Shown piece by piece: positions 1 to 6,358 of a DNA stretch of 11,041 nucleotides (its first letter is position 1; each line of letters begins with the position of its first letter). The DNA is from an uncultured Planctomycetaceae bacterium. Lineage in GTDB: Bacteria > Planctomycetota > Planctomycetia > Pirellulales > Pirellulaceae. Made by a program: the position numbers and the translations under genes. A model generated the notes under the pieces. That model worked only from the letters and a program-made list of their open reading frames with translations. It did not search any database and was not told the DNA's origin. The stretch is taken from assembly GCA_937967755.1 (NCBI GenBank), contig CALBTA010000556.1:1-11041 (forward strand), given 5' to 3'.

Positions 1-426
1 CCGCTGCTGTTGGTGATTATGCGGTTGGAAGAAGCGGGGTGGTCGCGCCCTCAGGCGATGGCGTTGTTCTTCATTGGCGGTTCAACTGTTCTGGCGGTTT
101 CCGGGTTGATTTGGGATCGCCGCGAACGAGGTGATTTCTTTCGCACCTATTGGGCAAACTATCGGCAGGTAATTTATCATTCGTTTGGAACGCACGCCCC
201 CGCGTTCGCCTTCAAAGAAGGCCGGCGGACGGCGATGTTTCTGGTTCCGCTGGCCGTTAGCCCGTTTTGCGTGTTCGCAGGCTACGCGTTTTATCTGGCG
301 AAGGCCGCGTGGCAGGGCGAAGACACAAGTTGGGGCTGGTACGCAGTTGTCTCGTTGGGTTCGTGCGCTTTCACGATGATTCTGGCGGAATTCGTGGGCC
401 GTTTTCGTCCGCAAAATTACGTTTGA
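1..426 (+). CDS. C-terminal part of a polytopic membrane protein, family not recognised (partial)
   Basis: The frame is open from the left edge of the window to a TGA at 424-426, so the true start lies outside. About 141 codons are visible. Three hydrophobic stretches suggest membrane helices: one around ALFFIGGSTVLAVSGLIW near the start, one around TAMFLVPLAVSPFCVFAGYAFY in the middle, and one around WYAVVSLGSCAFTMILAEFVG near the end. Between the first two lies a charged, aromatic loop (DRRERGDFFRTYWANYRQ) and a short basic tail follows the last. The opening words EEAGWSRPQAMALF vaguely resemble helix-flanking segments in both WecA/MraY-type phosphotransferases and sodium symporters, but the remainder fits neither, so no family is assigned. 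GC-rich third positions support this strand over the overlapping minus frame. The next gene on the same strand starts 115 nt downstream. Confidence 0.6.
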   Translation, partial: PLLLVIMRLEEAGWSRPQAMALFFIGGSTVLAVSGLIWDRRERGDFFRTYWANYRQVIYHSFGTHAPAFAFKEGRRTAMFLVPLAVSPFCVFAGYAFYLAKAAWQGEDTSWGWYAVVSLGSCAFTMILAEFVGRFRPQNYV

Positions 427-473
427 AACGCCGGTTTGATTGTGACGGAGTGGGAAAACCGCTCTCTGAGGGC

Positions 474-501
474 TTGTCACGCGGCTGGGTGAAAATAGAT
501 T
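474..501 (+). promoter_or_regulatory. Possible sigma70-type promoter for the Lys-rich gene
   Basis: TTGTCA at 474-479 (five of six matches to TTGACA) is followed after 16 nt by TAGATT at 496-501 (four of six matches to TATAAT). This lies in the only gap upstream of the small gene starting at 542 and would give a leader of roughly 30-35 nt. It is a pattern match only; read-through from the upstream gene is equally possible. Confidence 0.3.
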
Positions 502-526
502 GAATGTGTGGCATCACTTTTGTTTA

Positions 527-532
527 CGGGAG
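527..532 (+). promoter_or_regulatory. Ribosome binding site deciding the ATG at 542
   Basis: CGGGAG lies 9 nt before the ATG at 542. It supports this start rather than the in-frame upstream codon at 500, which would prepend 14 residues unlike the rest of the protein. Confidence 0.6.
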
Positions 533-541
533 ACATTTACT

Positions 542-934
542 ATGGCAACCATTGAGGAACTGACCCAACAGATCGAAGCATTGCGGCCGCAGATCGAAAA
601 GAAAACTGCCGAACTTCGCGCGCTGAAGGATCAGCGGGCTGACTTGAAGCTGGAAGTCAAGAAGATCAAGTTCGAGGCAAATGCCGAAGCCCGCGCGGCG
701 AAGGAGGCGGCCCGGGCCGAGCGGCAGAAGATCAAAGATGCCCGCAAGGCCGAACGGGAAAAACTGAAAGCCCAAAAGAATCAGGGTAAGGGACAGCGCA
801 AAGCTGAAAAGGACGCCAAAAAGACGGCCAAGAAACAAGCCCGCGCCGCCAAGAAGGCCCAGCGCGAAACGGTCAAGCAACAACGCAAAGCCGACAGGGC
901 CGCGAAGAAGGCGCAGCGGAGAAAAGTCGCTTAA
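542..934 (+). CDS. Small Lys/Arg/Ala-rich protein with coiled-coil N-terminus, function unknown
   Basis: A 130-aa protein, starting at an ATG preceded by a good Shine-Dalgarno sequence. Residues 1-45 form a mixed-charge heptad-like helix (IEELTQQIEALRPQIEKKTAELRALK). From about residue 46 to the end the chain is almost only Ala, Lys, Arg, Gln and Glu, becoming strongly basic, with repeated AAKKAQR and KKAxR units (for example around 101-107 and 119-127). There is no signal peptide, no Cys and no membrane segment. The composition resembles bacterial histone H1-like or nucleoid-associated tails and ribosome- or RNA-associated basic proteins, so binding of nucleic acid is a reasonable guess. An elongated coiled-coil scaffold is the alternative. 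Its TAA stop (932-934) overlaps the stop of the convergent peptidase gene, so the two genes share TTAA. Confidence 0.7.
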   Translation: MATIEELTQQIEALRPQIEKKTAELRALKDQRADLKLEVKKIKFEANAEARAAKEAARAERQKIKDARKAEREKLKAQKNQGKGQRKAEKDAKKTAKKQARAAKKAQRETVKQQRKADRAAKKAQRRKVA

Positions 935-1941
935 TTGAGTTCGCCGGCAGGCAAACCCATCCGCGCGCTGCGCAGACAGCACTTCTTATACTTCTTGCCG
1001 CTGCCGCAAGGGCAGCGGCTGTTGCGGCCGATTCGGCGGCTCCGCCGTGGCGTTACGCCAGATAAAAAACTCGCTGTGTCTTGGCGGAAGATCTTCTCCA
1101 GCATCGCGTACAACTTCGGGTTCTTCTTTTCCAGCACGCCGGGCGCTTCGAAGAAGTACTCGGTGAGAACCGCGAAGTACTCGGCCTCGTTCGTGTATGC
1201 GTAAGGGTTAATGTGCGAGCGCCGGTCCGCTGCCCCGGAAAGCTCTTCGCCCACCCATTGCACCCACGCCCGTGTTGTTTCCACCGGCGCGCCAGGGGGA
1301 AGCCCATCGATGGATCCGTCAGCCCCGTCAACCAGGTGGGCGAATTCATGGATGCCGACGTTCCGCTTGTCGCTCGCGATGTCAAAGCCGGAAATTAGAG
1401 ACGGCTTAGAAAGAATCATCACGCCGCTCAAGTGCCGCGCGCCGTCCATGCCCAATGTGTTGCGATCGGTATCACCTTCGGATTGGTATCGGTCATCGAA
1501 GCTGTCGGGGTAGATCAGCACTTCGCCCAGCCGCGAGTACTCCCACTGTTCGAAACGAAACACCGGAATGATGGCGCTGGCAGCCACCAACACCCGCGTG
1601 GTTTCGTCGACATCGGTGCGGATGCCGGTGATGCGGGTTTCGTCCAGGAAGACCTTGACCAGGTTCCGAAATCGCTGCTTGTCGTGTTCGTTCAGCGCGC
1701 CGAAGTAGGCGACCCGCGAATTCAGAATGCCTTCCCACAGGCGCGGAAAAGGTTTGGCAATCACCATCGCCCGCCGCCGGACGCGACGCCGGAACCACCA
1801 ATAGGCAAGCGGAACGAGCAGCAGTCCCATCCAACACCAAGGGTGAAACCAGCCGGCTACAAGAGAGCCAATTGCGATCAACCCTGCGACGGTCGCCGCA
1901 AAGACTTGATTACGCCGATTCGACTGGGGAGTGACGAGCAT
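931..1941 (-). CDS. mtfA: MtfA-like zinc metallopeptidase (M90 family) with N-terminal membrane anchor and C-terminal SEC-C motif
   Basis: A 336-aa protein. Residues 12-50 hold two closely spaced hydrophobic segments followed by an Arg-rich stretch (RRRVRRR), a likely membrane hairpin with the catalytic part in the cytoplasm. Residues about 65-290 match the MtfA/M90 peptidase family: the zinc-binding HEFAH is at 198-202 followed by LVDGADG, and the downstream helix NEAEYFAVLTEYFFE (251-265) supplies the expected third ligand Glu near residue 254. In E. coli MtfA binds the glucose repressor Mlc and has aminopeptidase activity; whether that applies here is unknown. The C-terminus carries a SEC-C zinc motif (Cys310, Cys312, Cys321, Cys322), the motif SecA uses to bind zinc and SecB or ribosomes, and absent from E. 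coli MtfA. The start is ATG without a clear ribosome binding site. The gene lies 45 nt downstream of the DUF11 gene and may share its transcript. Confidence 0.85.
   Translation of the reverse strand: MLVTPQSNRRNQVFAATVAGLIAIGSLVAGWFHPWCWMGLLLVPLAYWWFRRRVRRRAMVIAKPFPRLWEGILNSRVAYFGALNEHDKQRFRNLVKVFLDETRITGIRTDVDETTRVLVAASAIIPVFRFEQWEYSRLGEVLIYPDSFDDRYQSEGDTDRNTLGMDGARHLSGVMILSKPSLISGFDIASDKRNVGIHEFAHLVDGADGSIDGLPPGAPVETTRAWVQWVGEELSGAADRRSHINPYAYTNEAEYFAVLTEYFFEAPGVLEKKNPKLYAMLEKIFRQDTASFLSGVTPRRSRRIGRNSRCPCGSGKKYKKCCLRSARMGLPAGELN
997..1019. repeat. Perfect 9-bp hairpin within the SEC-C coding segment
   Basis: GCCGCTGCC (997-1005), a 5-nt loop, then GGCAGCGGC (1011-1019). It is followed by a CGGCGG/CCGCCG inverted repeat at 1034-1047 and TGGCG-TTA-CGCCA at 1048-1060. 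The first stem overlaps the codons of the CPCGSGKK zinc motif, so amino-acid constraint may explain it. It lies 60-85 nt past the stop of the convergent Lys-rich gene and could halt its transcript, but no T-run follows. Confidence 0.5.
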
Positions 1942-1986
1942 TGTTCAACTATACTAACCGCCAACAATGCCCGCTCCGAAAGAGCA

Positions 1987-4224
1987 TCACTCGTCGGCGT
2001 AAACCCGGGTACTTTCTTCCTTGGTGACACCGCCGGGAATTTCGTCGCTGGAAAGCAGCACGCGAACCTGGGCGTTGCCCTTGGCCAGACCCTGAACGCG
2101 GATGCGGTAGAGGGCATCAGCTTTGGGGGCCAGCCGCGGCAAAGGCTCGAACACAACCTGTTGGTCGCTGATCACACCGGAAGTCGCTCCGCCTGCTTCC
2201 AAAGGTTTCAGCGACGGCGGCATCGCGGCGGCGAGGCGGACGTTGGTCGAAGTCTTCGTACCTTGGTTGATGACGCGTACTTCGTAAATAGTCTCCCCGC
2301 CCACTTCGATCGGATCGGCGGCGTCGGCTACTTCGAAGAACAGCGCGGCCAGCCCTTCCACTTCGACGACGTGCTCTTGGGCGGTCGCCAGGTTCATGTC
2401 GGCTTTGCTTTCCACACGAATCTTTTGTTGGCCGGCTTCCATCGGCACGGTCGTCAGCGCGACGGTGCCCTTGTCGCGCGGGCTAAGTTGTTCCAGGCTC
2501 CAGAAGACCGCATGGCTGGTTGCGTCGTACTGTCCCTGGTTGTTGGCGCTGACGTATTTCAGCCCCTTCGGCAGATGAGCGACCATCTCGACGTTCTTCG
2601 CCGGCGCGGTGCCGGGGTTGCTAATAATCAATTCGTGCGTCGCCTGCCGTTCGAGGTACCGCTTCGACGGCCCGTCGACGGCGATCGCCAGATCGGGTGC
2701 GATGACTTCGATCGCCACACGGCTTTCGACACTCAGGTTCGCATCCGCCCGGGCGCGGATCACGTTCTGCACGACGCCAGCGCCCGTTGCCGAGAGAGTC
2801 AGCTCCAGTTCACGCGTCTCGCCCGGTTTCAGAGTGCCGGCTTCGAACTCCAACGCCTGACCGCCGGGGTGCGAAAGCCCTTCGGGAACGTCTTCTTCCA
2901 ACACCACGCGCGTCGCAGCGCCGGTGCCGGGGTTACTCAAGCGGATCGTCAGTTTCACCGGTTGGCCAATCAACACTTGCCGCGGGCCGGTCGTTTCGAC
3001 CAAAAGCTGCGGCCGGGTCGCTTTCGTGCGGGCGGAAGCCTGGGCGGAAAATGTCACCGTCGCCACGCTGCCGATTTCGCCTTCGCCGACGGGCATCAGT
3101 TGCATCGAGACGGTTTTTTCTTCGTTCGCCCGCAACGTGCCAAGTTGCCATATGACGTTATCTCCGTTGCCGGCGGCGGCCTGCGGCGATGAGTCGATCA
3201 GCCGGGTTCCTTGCGGAACTTGATCGGTGACGACGACGTTTTCGGCGGTCGCCTGACCAACGTTCTTGACTTTGATGTCAAACTTCGCTGGCTTGCCGAT
3301 TTGAACTTCCGGCGGCGCGAATTTCTCAATGACGATCGCGGGCGTTTGCGCGCCTTCGAGCGTCTTGTCGCCCGGGCGGCCCGCGCCCTCGATCTGTGTG
3401 CCTGTCACCGGGTCGTTCTGAAAGCCGGCTCCGATCGCGCCCGTCCCCACGGCGTTGCTTCCTAAGGGCGGGGTCGTTCCTTCGTCGGCGAAACGGTTCG
3501 ACGCCGGCAACTCTTGGGGCGGAGCGATGGGGTCAGGCGATGTGCCGAAGCTCGACGGCGGAGTCAATGGCTGGGCGGGCAAACTTTCAGGGCCAAAGGG
3601 CTGCGCGGGTGCCGGTCCCGGTGGCGGGCTGACGGGCGCACTTCCATCGCCGTAGACGCTGCCCGAAAATCGGCTTGCGGGCGGGCCATCGGTTTCAGCG
3701 ACCGGCGCAGGGGCCAATGTGTTTTCCGGCGGGGTGAAGCGGTTGCCGGACGCTTCAGGGGGCGCTTCGTTTGCTGGCGACGTGTTGTCGAAACCACCCG
3801 GGGCGCTGGCATCGTCTGAGAACGTTGGTGCCGGGGTGAGCTGTGCAGTCGAACCGGCAGTGTCGTCAGTAACTTCCACCTGGGCGACCGCACTTCCTCC
3901 GAAGCGGTTGGGGGGCGGTTGGAAGGAACTACCACCGGCAGGCCGTTCGCTGCCACCGTCGTTGCCGCGGACCACCCGCTCCTCACGCAGCGGGTTGCTA
4001 AAGCGCGACGGCGAAGTGAACTGATCGCCTTCGGCGCTCACGGTGATCGGTTGCGGCGCGGCCGCTTCGCCTTCGACAGCGGCGTCGGCATCGGCGGCAG
4101 CGACCTCGGCTTCCGCATCACCGAGGATCAAGTGGCGCTGCGTGTACCCACCGTACCCTGTGCCAGCGGCAACCGCCAACGAAGCCGCCAGAAGTCCGAA
4201 TCGTTTTTTTCGTGTCGTCGCCAT
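1987..4224 (-). CDS. Large exported DUF11-repeat protein with Pro-rich linker
   Basis: A 745-aa protein. ATG 4224 was chosen because AAGGAAG lies 8 nt upstream and the product then begins with a basic-hydrophobic export or anchor signal (TTRKKRFGLLAASLAVAAG). The frame also extends 78 codons further upstream, but that part has no fitting start. Residues 36-60 are Ala/acid-rich. Residues 65-295 form a low-complexity Pro/Gly/Ser/Ala linker with five [SN]RF tripeptides (73, 106, 161, 184, 243). Residues about 298-745 hold four DUF11/CARDB-like beta-sandwich repeats (about 298-405, 406-505, 508-622, 625-745), each with the hallmark N-x-G-x-x-x-A followed by a hydrophobic strand and V/LPxGL (KNVGQATAENV, SNPGTGAATRV, SNPGTAPAKNV, INQGTKTSTNV). 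DUF11 repeats occur in cell-envelope proteins such as chlamydial OmcB and are frequent in planctomycetes. An envelope structural or adhesive role is inferred. There are almost no Cys residues, unlike OmcB. Confidence 0.85.
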   Translation of the reverse strand: MATTRKKRFGLLAASLAVAAGTGYGGYTQRHLILGDAEAEVAAADADAAVEGEAAAPQPITVSAEGDQFTSPSRFSNPLREERVVRGNDGGSERPAGGSSFQPPPNRFGGSAVAQVEVTDDTAGSTAQLTPAPTFSDDASAPGGFDNTSPANEAPPEASGNRFTPPENTLAPAPVAETDGPPASRFSGSVYGDGSAPVSPPPGPAPAQPFGPESLPAQPLTPPSSFGTSPDPIAPPQELPASNRFADEGTTPPLGSNAVGTGAIGAGFQNDPVTGTQIEGAGRPGDKTLEGAQTPAIVIEKFAPPEVQIGKPAKFDIKVKNVGQATAENVVVTDQVPQGTRLIDSSPQAAAGNGDNVIWQLGTLRANEEKTVSMQLMPVGEGEIGSVATVTFSAQASARTKATRPQLLVETTGPRQVLIGQPVKLTIRLSNPGTGAATRVVLEEDVPEGLSHPGGQALEFEAGTLKPGETRELELTLSATGAGVVQNVIRARADANLSVESRVAIEVIAPDLAIAVDGPSKRYLERQATHELIISNPGTAPAKNVEMVAHLPKGLKYVSANNQGQYDATSHAVFWSLEQLSPRDKGTVALTTVPMEAGQQKIRVESKADMNLATAQEHVVEVEGLAALFFEVADAADPIEVGGETIYEVRVINQGTKTSTNVRLAAAMPPSLKPLEAGGATSGVISDQQVVFEPLPRLAPKADALYRIRVQGLAKGNAQVRVLLSSDEIPGGVTKEESTRVYADE

Positions 4225-4232
4225 GATCGCTG

Positions 4233-4239
4233 CTTCCTT
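4233..4239 (-). promoter_or_regulatory. Ribosome binding site of the DUF11 gene
   Basis: Read on the minus strand this is AAGGAAG, 8 nt before the ATG at 4224. It fixes the start of the DUF11 protein and excludes the 78-codon upstream extension. Confidence 0.65.
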
Positions 4240-4365
4240 GCAGTAGTCGAAGACGTATCGTCCGTTCAAATTTGCACGGTAAAACGCGCGCACAATTGGT
4301 GGCGGGATAGGTATCAAAATGCAGGCCGCCGCAAAAGAGCAATCAGATTTCAATGGCCACGATAG

Positions 4366-4427
4366 AACTGCCAGCAGTTGCAGCATCCTCACGGCGATCG
4401 CAATGCAATTGTTGAAGTTCTGCTGGC
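4366..4427. repeat. Inverted repeats in the divergent intergenic region
   Basis: AACTGC-CA-GCAGTT at 4366-4379 is a 14-bp near-continuous palindrome with 6-bp arms. The overlapping octamer GCCAGCAG (4370-4377) recurs in inverse orientation as CTGCTGGC at 4420-4427, giving an alternative stem with a 42-nt loop. The arrangement could be an operator pair or a folded leader on the plus-strand transcript. Confidence 0.4.
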
Positions 4428-4467
4428 ACTTTGCCGAACCTACCGAGCGGGGGCCCATCGGGCGAGC

Positions 4468-4487
4468 TTTTCGCCTAGCTGCGAAAA
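4468..4487. promoter_or_regulatory. Candidate operator dyad TTTTCGC-N6-GCGAAAA
   Basis: A perfect 7-bp inverted repeat with a 6-nt spacer (CTAGCT) is centred about 110 nt before the first sulfotransferase and about 250 nt before the DUF11 gene. Its size and symmetry suit a dimeric regulator. A related GCGA...TCGC pair lies at 4496-4509. No regulator gene is visible in the window, and neither orientation has a following T-run that would make it a terminator. Confidence 0.35.
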
Positions 4488-4586
4488 CCCGCCCGCGATA
4501 CTATTCGCACCCCAAAGATCCGATGGGTCATACCCCCTAACTCGACGAACTCTGGCGGCGCAGACTCTGGCAGTTGCGTGCCCGCG

Positions 4587-5441
4587 ATGAAGCTGCAACA
4601 CTCAGAACCTACCGATTGTAACCCGCCGCAGCGCGTGTTCTTGCTCAGTTCGCCCCGGGCAGGTTCGACGCTGGTCAGCCGCGTGCTCAATTCGCACAGC
4701 GCGATTTCCAGCCCGTGCGAAATTTGCATTCCGTTCGTTGTCACCAGCAGTTGGAAGTTCATTAAAAGCCTGACGACCATCGCCAAAATTAGCCGCTACT
4801 ACGGGGCTGCCTTGCCGAAGCCCAGGCTGCTGCTGGGAACCAGGCGAGCCGCACGCCGCCATTTCGACGGGCTGACCGAGAACATCCTTCGCCAGGAAGG
4901 CAAGCGAACGCTGGTGGTCAAAGACCCGCGTCACGCCGCCCACGTCGAAAAGCTGGAAGCTCTCTACGCCGACCAGCCGCCGAAATACATCCTGCTGCAC
5001 CGCGACGCGCGGGCCGTATGCCATTCGTTTACATCAACGTTGGGCCGCAAACCAGAGCGCGGGTTTCGAGCCTGGCTGCAATGCACCGAAGGCATGTTGG
5101 TCTGCCAACGGCGATGCCCTGAACGTTGTCTCTCGATTCGGTTCGAAGACTTCGTCGCCGATTCCGCAGCGGCCGCACTTCAACTGACCAGCTTCATCGG
5201 GCATGAGTTCGAATCTGCCATGTTGGAATACGGTAAACACAACCACGCCGACGACCGGCTTGGCCTGTGGAGCAACCCGAAGCTGGTCAGCAGTGTGAAA
5301 CGCGGCACGATTGAAACTCCGCGCAAGCCGTCGTGGACCGAAAACGCTGAGATGCTTACGATGTACGCCGAACTGCCCGACGTGCAGGCGGTGAATCGGC
5401 AAGTTGGATACGACCAAACGGAAGCCAAACAAGCGGCCTAA
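4587..5441 (+). CDS. Sulfotransferase 1 (Sulfotransfer_3-like family)
   Basis: A 284-aa soluble protein from ATG 4587; GTG 4578 in the same frame is the alternative start and neither has a clear ribosome binding site. Residues 17-29 (VFLLSSPRAGSTL) form the strand and P-loop-like 5'-phosphosulfate-binding loop of PAPS-dependent sulfotransferases. Residues 134-147 (YILLHRDARAVCHS) give the 3'-phosphate-binding Arg139 and Ser147. LVVKDPRHA (109-117) precedes them as in bacterial Sulfotransfer_3 members. The family moves a sulfuryl group from PAPS to hydroxyl or amino groups of glycans, lipids or small molecules; the acceptor cannot be read from the sequence. Six Cys residues are scattered through it. 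The length is normal for the family. It is the first of three tandem sulfotransferases; the next starts 41 nt downstream. Confidence 0.85.
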   Translation: MKLQHSEPTDCNPPQRVFLLSSPRAGSTLVSRVLNSHSAISSPCEICIPFVVTSSWKFIKSLTTIAKISRYYGAALPKPRLLLGTRRAARRHFDGLTENILRQEGKRTLVVKDPRHAAHVEKLEALYADQPPKYILLHRDARAVCHSFTSTLGRKPERGFRAWLQCTEGMLVCQRRCPERCLSIRFEDFVADSAAAALQLTSFIGHEFESAMLEYGKHNHADDRLGLWSNPKLVSSVKRGTIETPRKPSWTENAEMLTMYAELPDVQAVNRQVGYDQTEAKQAA

Positions 5442-5482
5442 GACATCACTTATTGAAGCGGCAGGGCGCAGGCCCTCCGGTA

Positions 5483-6355
5483 ATGGAATCAAGCACCTTG
5501 CACACACCGGGCGGCTTCCGCCGCTGGGCTTCCTCGATCCTCATGATTCAGCACGGAAAAGTCGAATCTTCAACTGGCCGGTCGTGGTCGGGTGCGCTGC
5601 GGATTGTCGCCCGCCGGCATTTCAGCCCGTTCAAGATTTACGTTCGCCGTGACTTGCAGCTTGCTGTCTTTCTCAACCCGAAGGTCGGTTCCACCACGTT
5701 TCGCCGCGTGTTGGTCGAGGGTTTGCAGGAAGCGAACGTTTCGCCGACGCTCAGCCGAGCCTGGCCGATTCGTTTGAGCCGGCGTTACCTTTCCGCCCCG
5801 CCAGCCGACTACCTCGATTTGATTTCGCGTCCGCACAACTACAAGTTTCATTGCTTTGTCCGCAATCCCTATGCCCGCTTGCTGTCGGCCTGGAAGGACA
5901 AATTCTCACTCACGCCCGAGGGCAAGCCGGCGGCCCGCAGCATGAAGCGCGAACTGCCGGCGGTCCGCCGCTTCGCGCAGCGCAACGGGCTTCCCGGCGA
6001 CGCACCTGGCAGCGCCGTTCCGTTTGAAACCTTCCTGGCCTACGTCGAATCGCAACGCCAGGGGCAGCGCAACCAACATTGGGATACGCAGGTTTCCGTG
6101 CTGGCTTGCGACGCGATTCAGTACGAACAGACGTACCAAATGGAATCGCAGTTTAACGAGGGGATGACCCACATCCTCACGCAGGTTGGGCTTTCGCCTG
6201 AATGGCTGGCCGAGCGCCTCGCCACGCCGCGGAATCCCAGCCGGAAATTGAACACCACCGTTTATAACGCCGACCTCGCCGAGCGAGTCTACAACATCTA
6301 CCGCGCCGACTTCGAACAGTTCGGCTACGCCCGCGACGGTTGGCAGGGACTTTAG
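5483..6355 (+). CDS. Sulfotransferase 2 (carbohydrate sulfotransferase, Sulfotransfer_2 / HNK-1 type)
   Basis: A 290-aa protein from ATG 5483. A TTG at 5453 and an ATG at 5543 are in the same frame, and the start is uncertain because none has a clear ribosome binding site. Residues 60-76 (LAVFLNPKVGSTTFRRV) are the 5'-phosphosulfate-binding loop typical of Golgi-type carbohydrate sulfotransferases. Residues 122-141 (FHCFVRNPYARLLSAWKDKF) are the 3'-phosphate site with Arg127 and Ser135. NQHWDTQ (197-203) corresponds to the family's conserved H-W-x-P/T-Q segment. The tail VYNIYRADFEQFGY (269-282) is the usual C-terminal ending. Homologues sulfate hexosamines or uronic acids of surface or extracellular polysaccharides, so a glycan acceptor is the best guess. 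It ends in TAG with the next gene starting 3 nt later in the same frame, indicating translational coupling. Confidence 0.85.
   Translation: MESSTLHTPGGFRRWASSILMIQHGKVESSTGRSWSGALRIVARRHFSPFKIYVRRDLQLAVFLNPKVGSTTFRRVLVEGLQEANVSPTLSRAWPIRLSRRYLSAPPADYLDLISRPHNYKFHCFVRNPYARLLSAWKDKFSLTPEGKPAARSMKRELPAVRRFAQRNGLPGDAPGSAVPFETFLAYVESQRQGQRNQHWDTQVSVLACDAIQYEQTYQMESQFNEGMTHILTQVGLSPEWLAERLATPRNPSRKLNTTVYNADLAERVYNIYRADFEQFGYARDGWQGL
6345..6349 (+). promoter_or_regulatory. Ribosome binding site of sulfotransferase 3, inside the preceding gene
   Basis: AGGGA lies 9 nt before ATG 6359, within the last codons of sulfotransferase 2. It supports independent initiation of the third gene and hence TAG 6353-6355 as a genuine stop. 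Confidence 0.55.
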
Positions 6356-6358
6356 GTC

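Larger units (their letters stand above)
4225..4586. other. Divergent intergenic region between the DUF11 gene and the sulfotransferase cluster
   Basis: These 362 nt separate two divergently read genes and contain no convincing coding frame. Promoters for both sides must lie here unless longer transcripts cross it, but I could not assign a clear -35/-10 pair. TACTAT at 4499-4504 is a weak -10 candidate for the plus strand without a fitting -35. The region holds several dyads, listed separately, and an 8-nt direct repeat ACTCTGGC at 4549-4556 and 4564-4571 just before the sulfotransferase start. No ribosome binding site of standard form precedes that start. Confidence 0.6.

Noticed and set aside
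1942..1986. Possible terminator between the DUF11 and peptidase genes (ATGCTC...GAGCGGGCAT)
   Set aside because: The stem is short and mismatched with no T-run, so termination there cannot be supported; the two genes may be co-transcribed.
1432..3192. A 586-codon plus-strand open frame spanning the peptidase start and half of the DUF11 gene
   Set aside because: It runs antisense to two genes with clear domain matches, crosses their boundary, and its translation (rich in His, Arg, Gln, Phe without domain pattern) is typical of the complement of GC-rich coding sequence.
4394..4401. GCGATCGC octamer, the cyanobacterial HIP1 palindrome
   Set aside because: A single copy in a GC-rich intergenic region; nothing else in the window suggests a cyanobacterium or HIP1 enrichment.
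4421..4434. TGGCACTTTGC resembling a sigma54 promoter
   Set aside because: The GG and GC elements are only 6 nt apart instead of the required 10.
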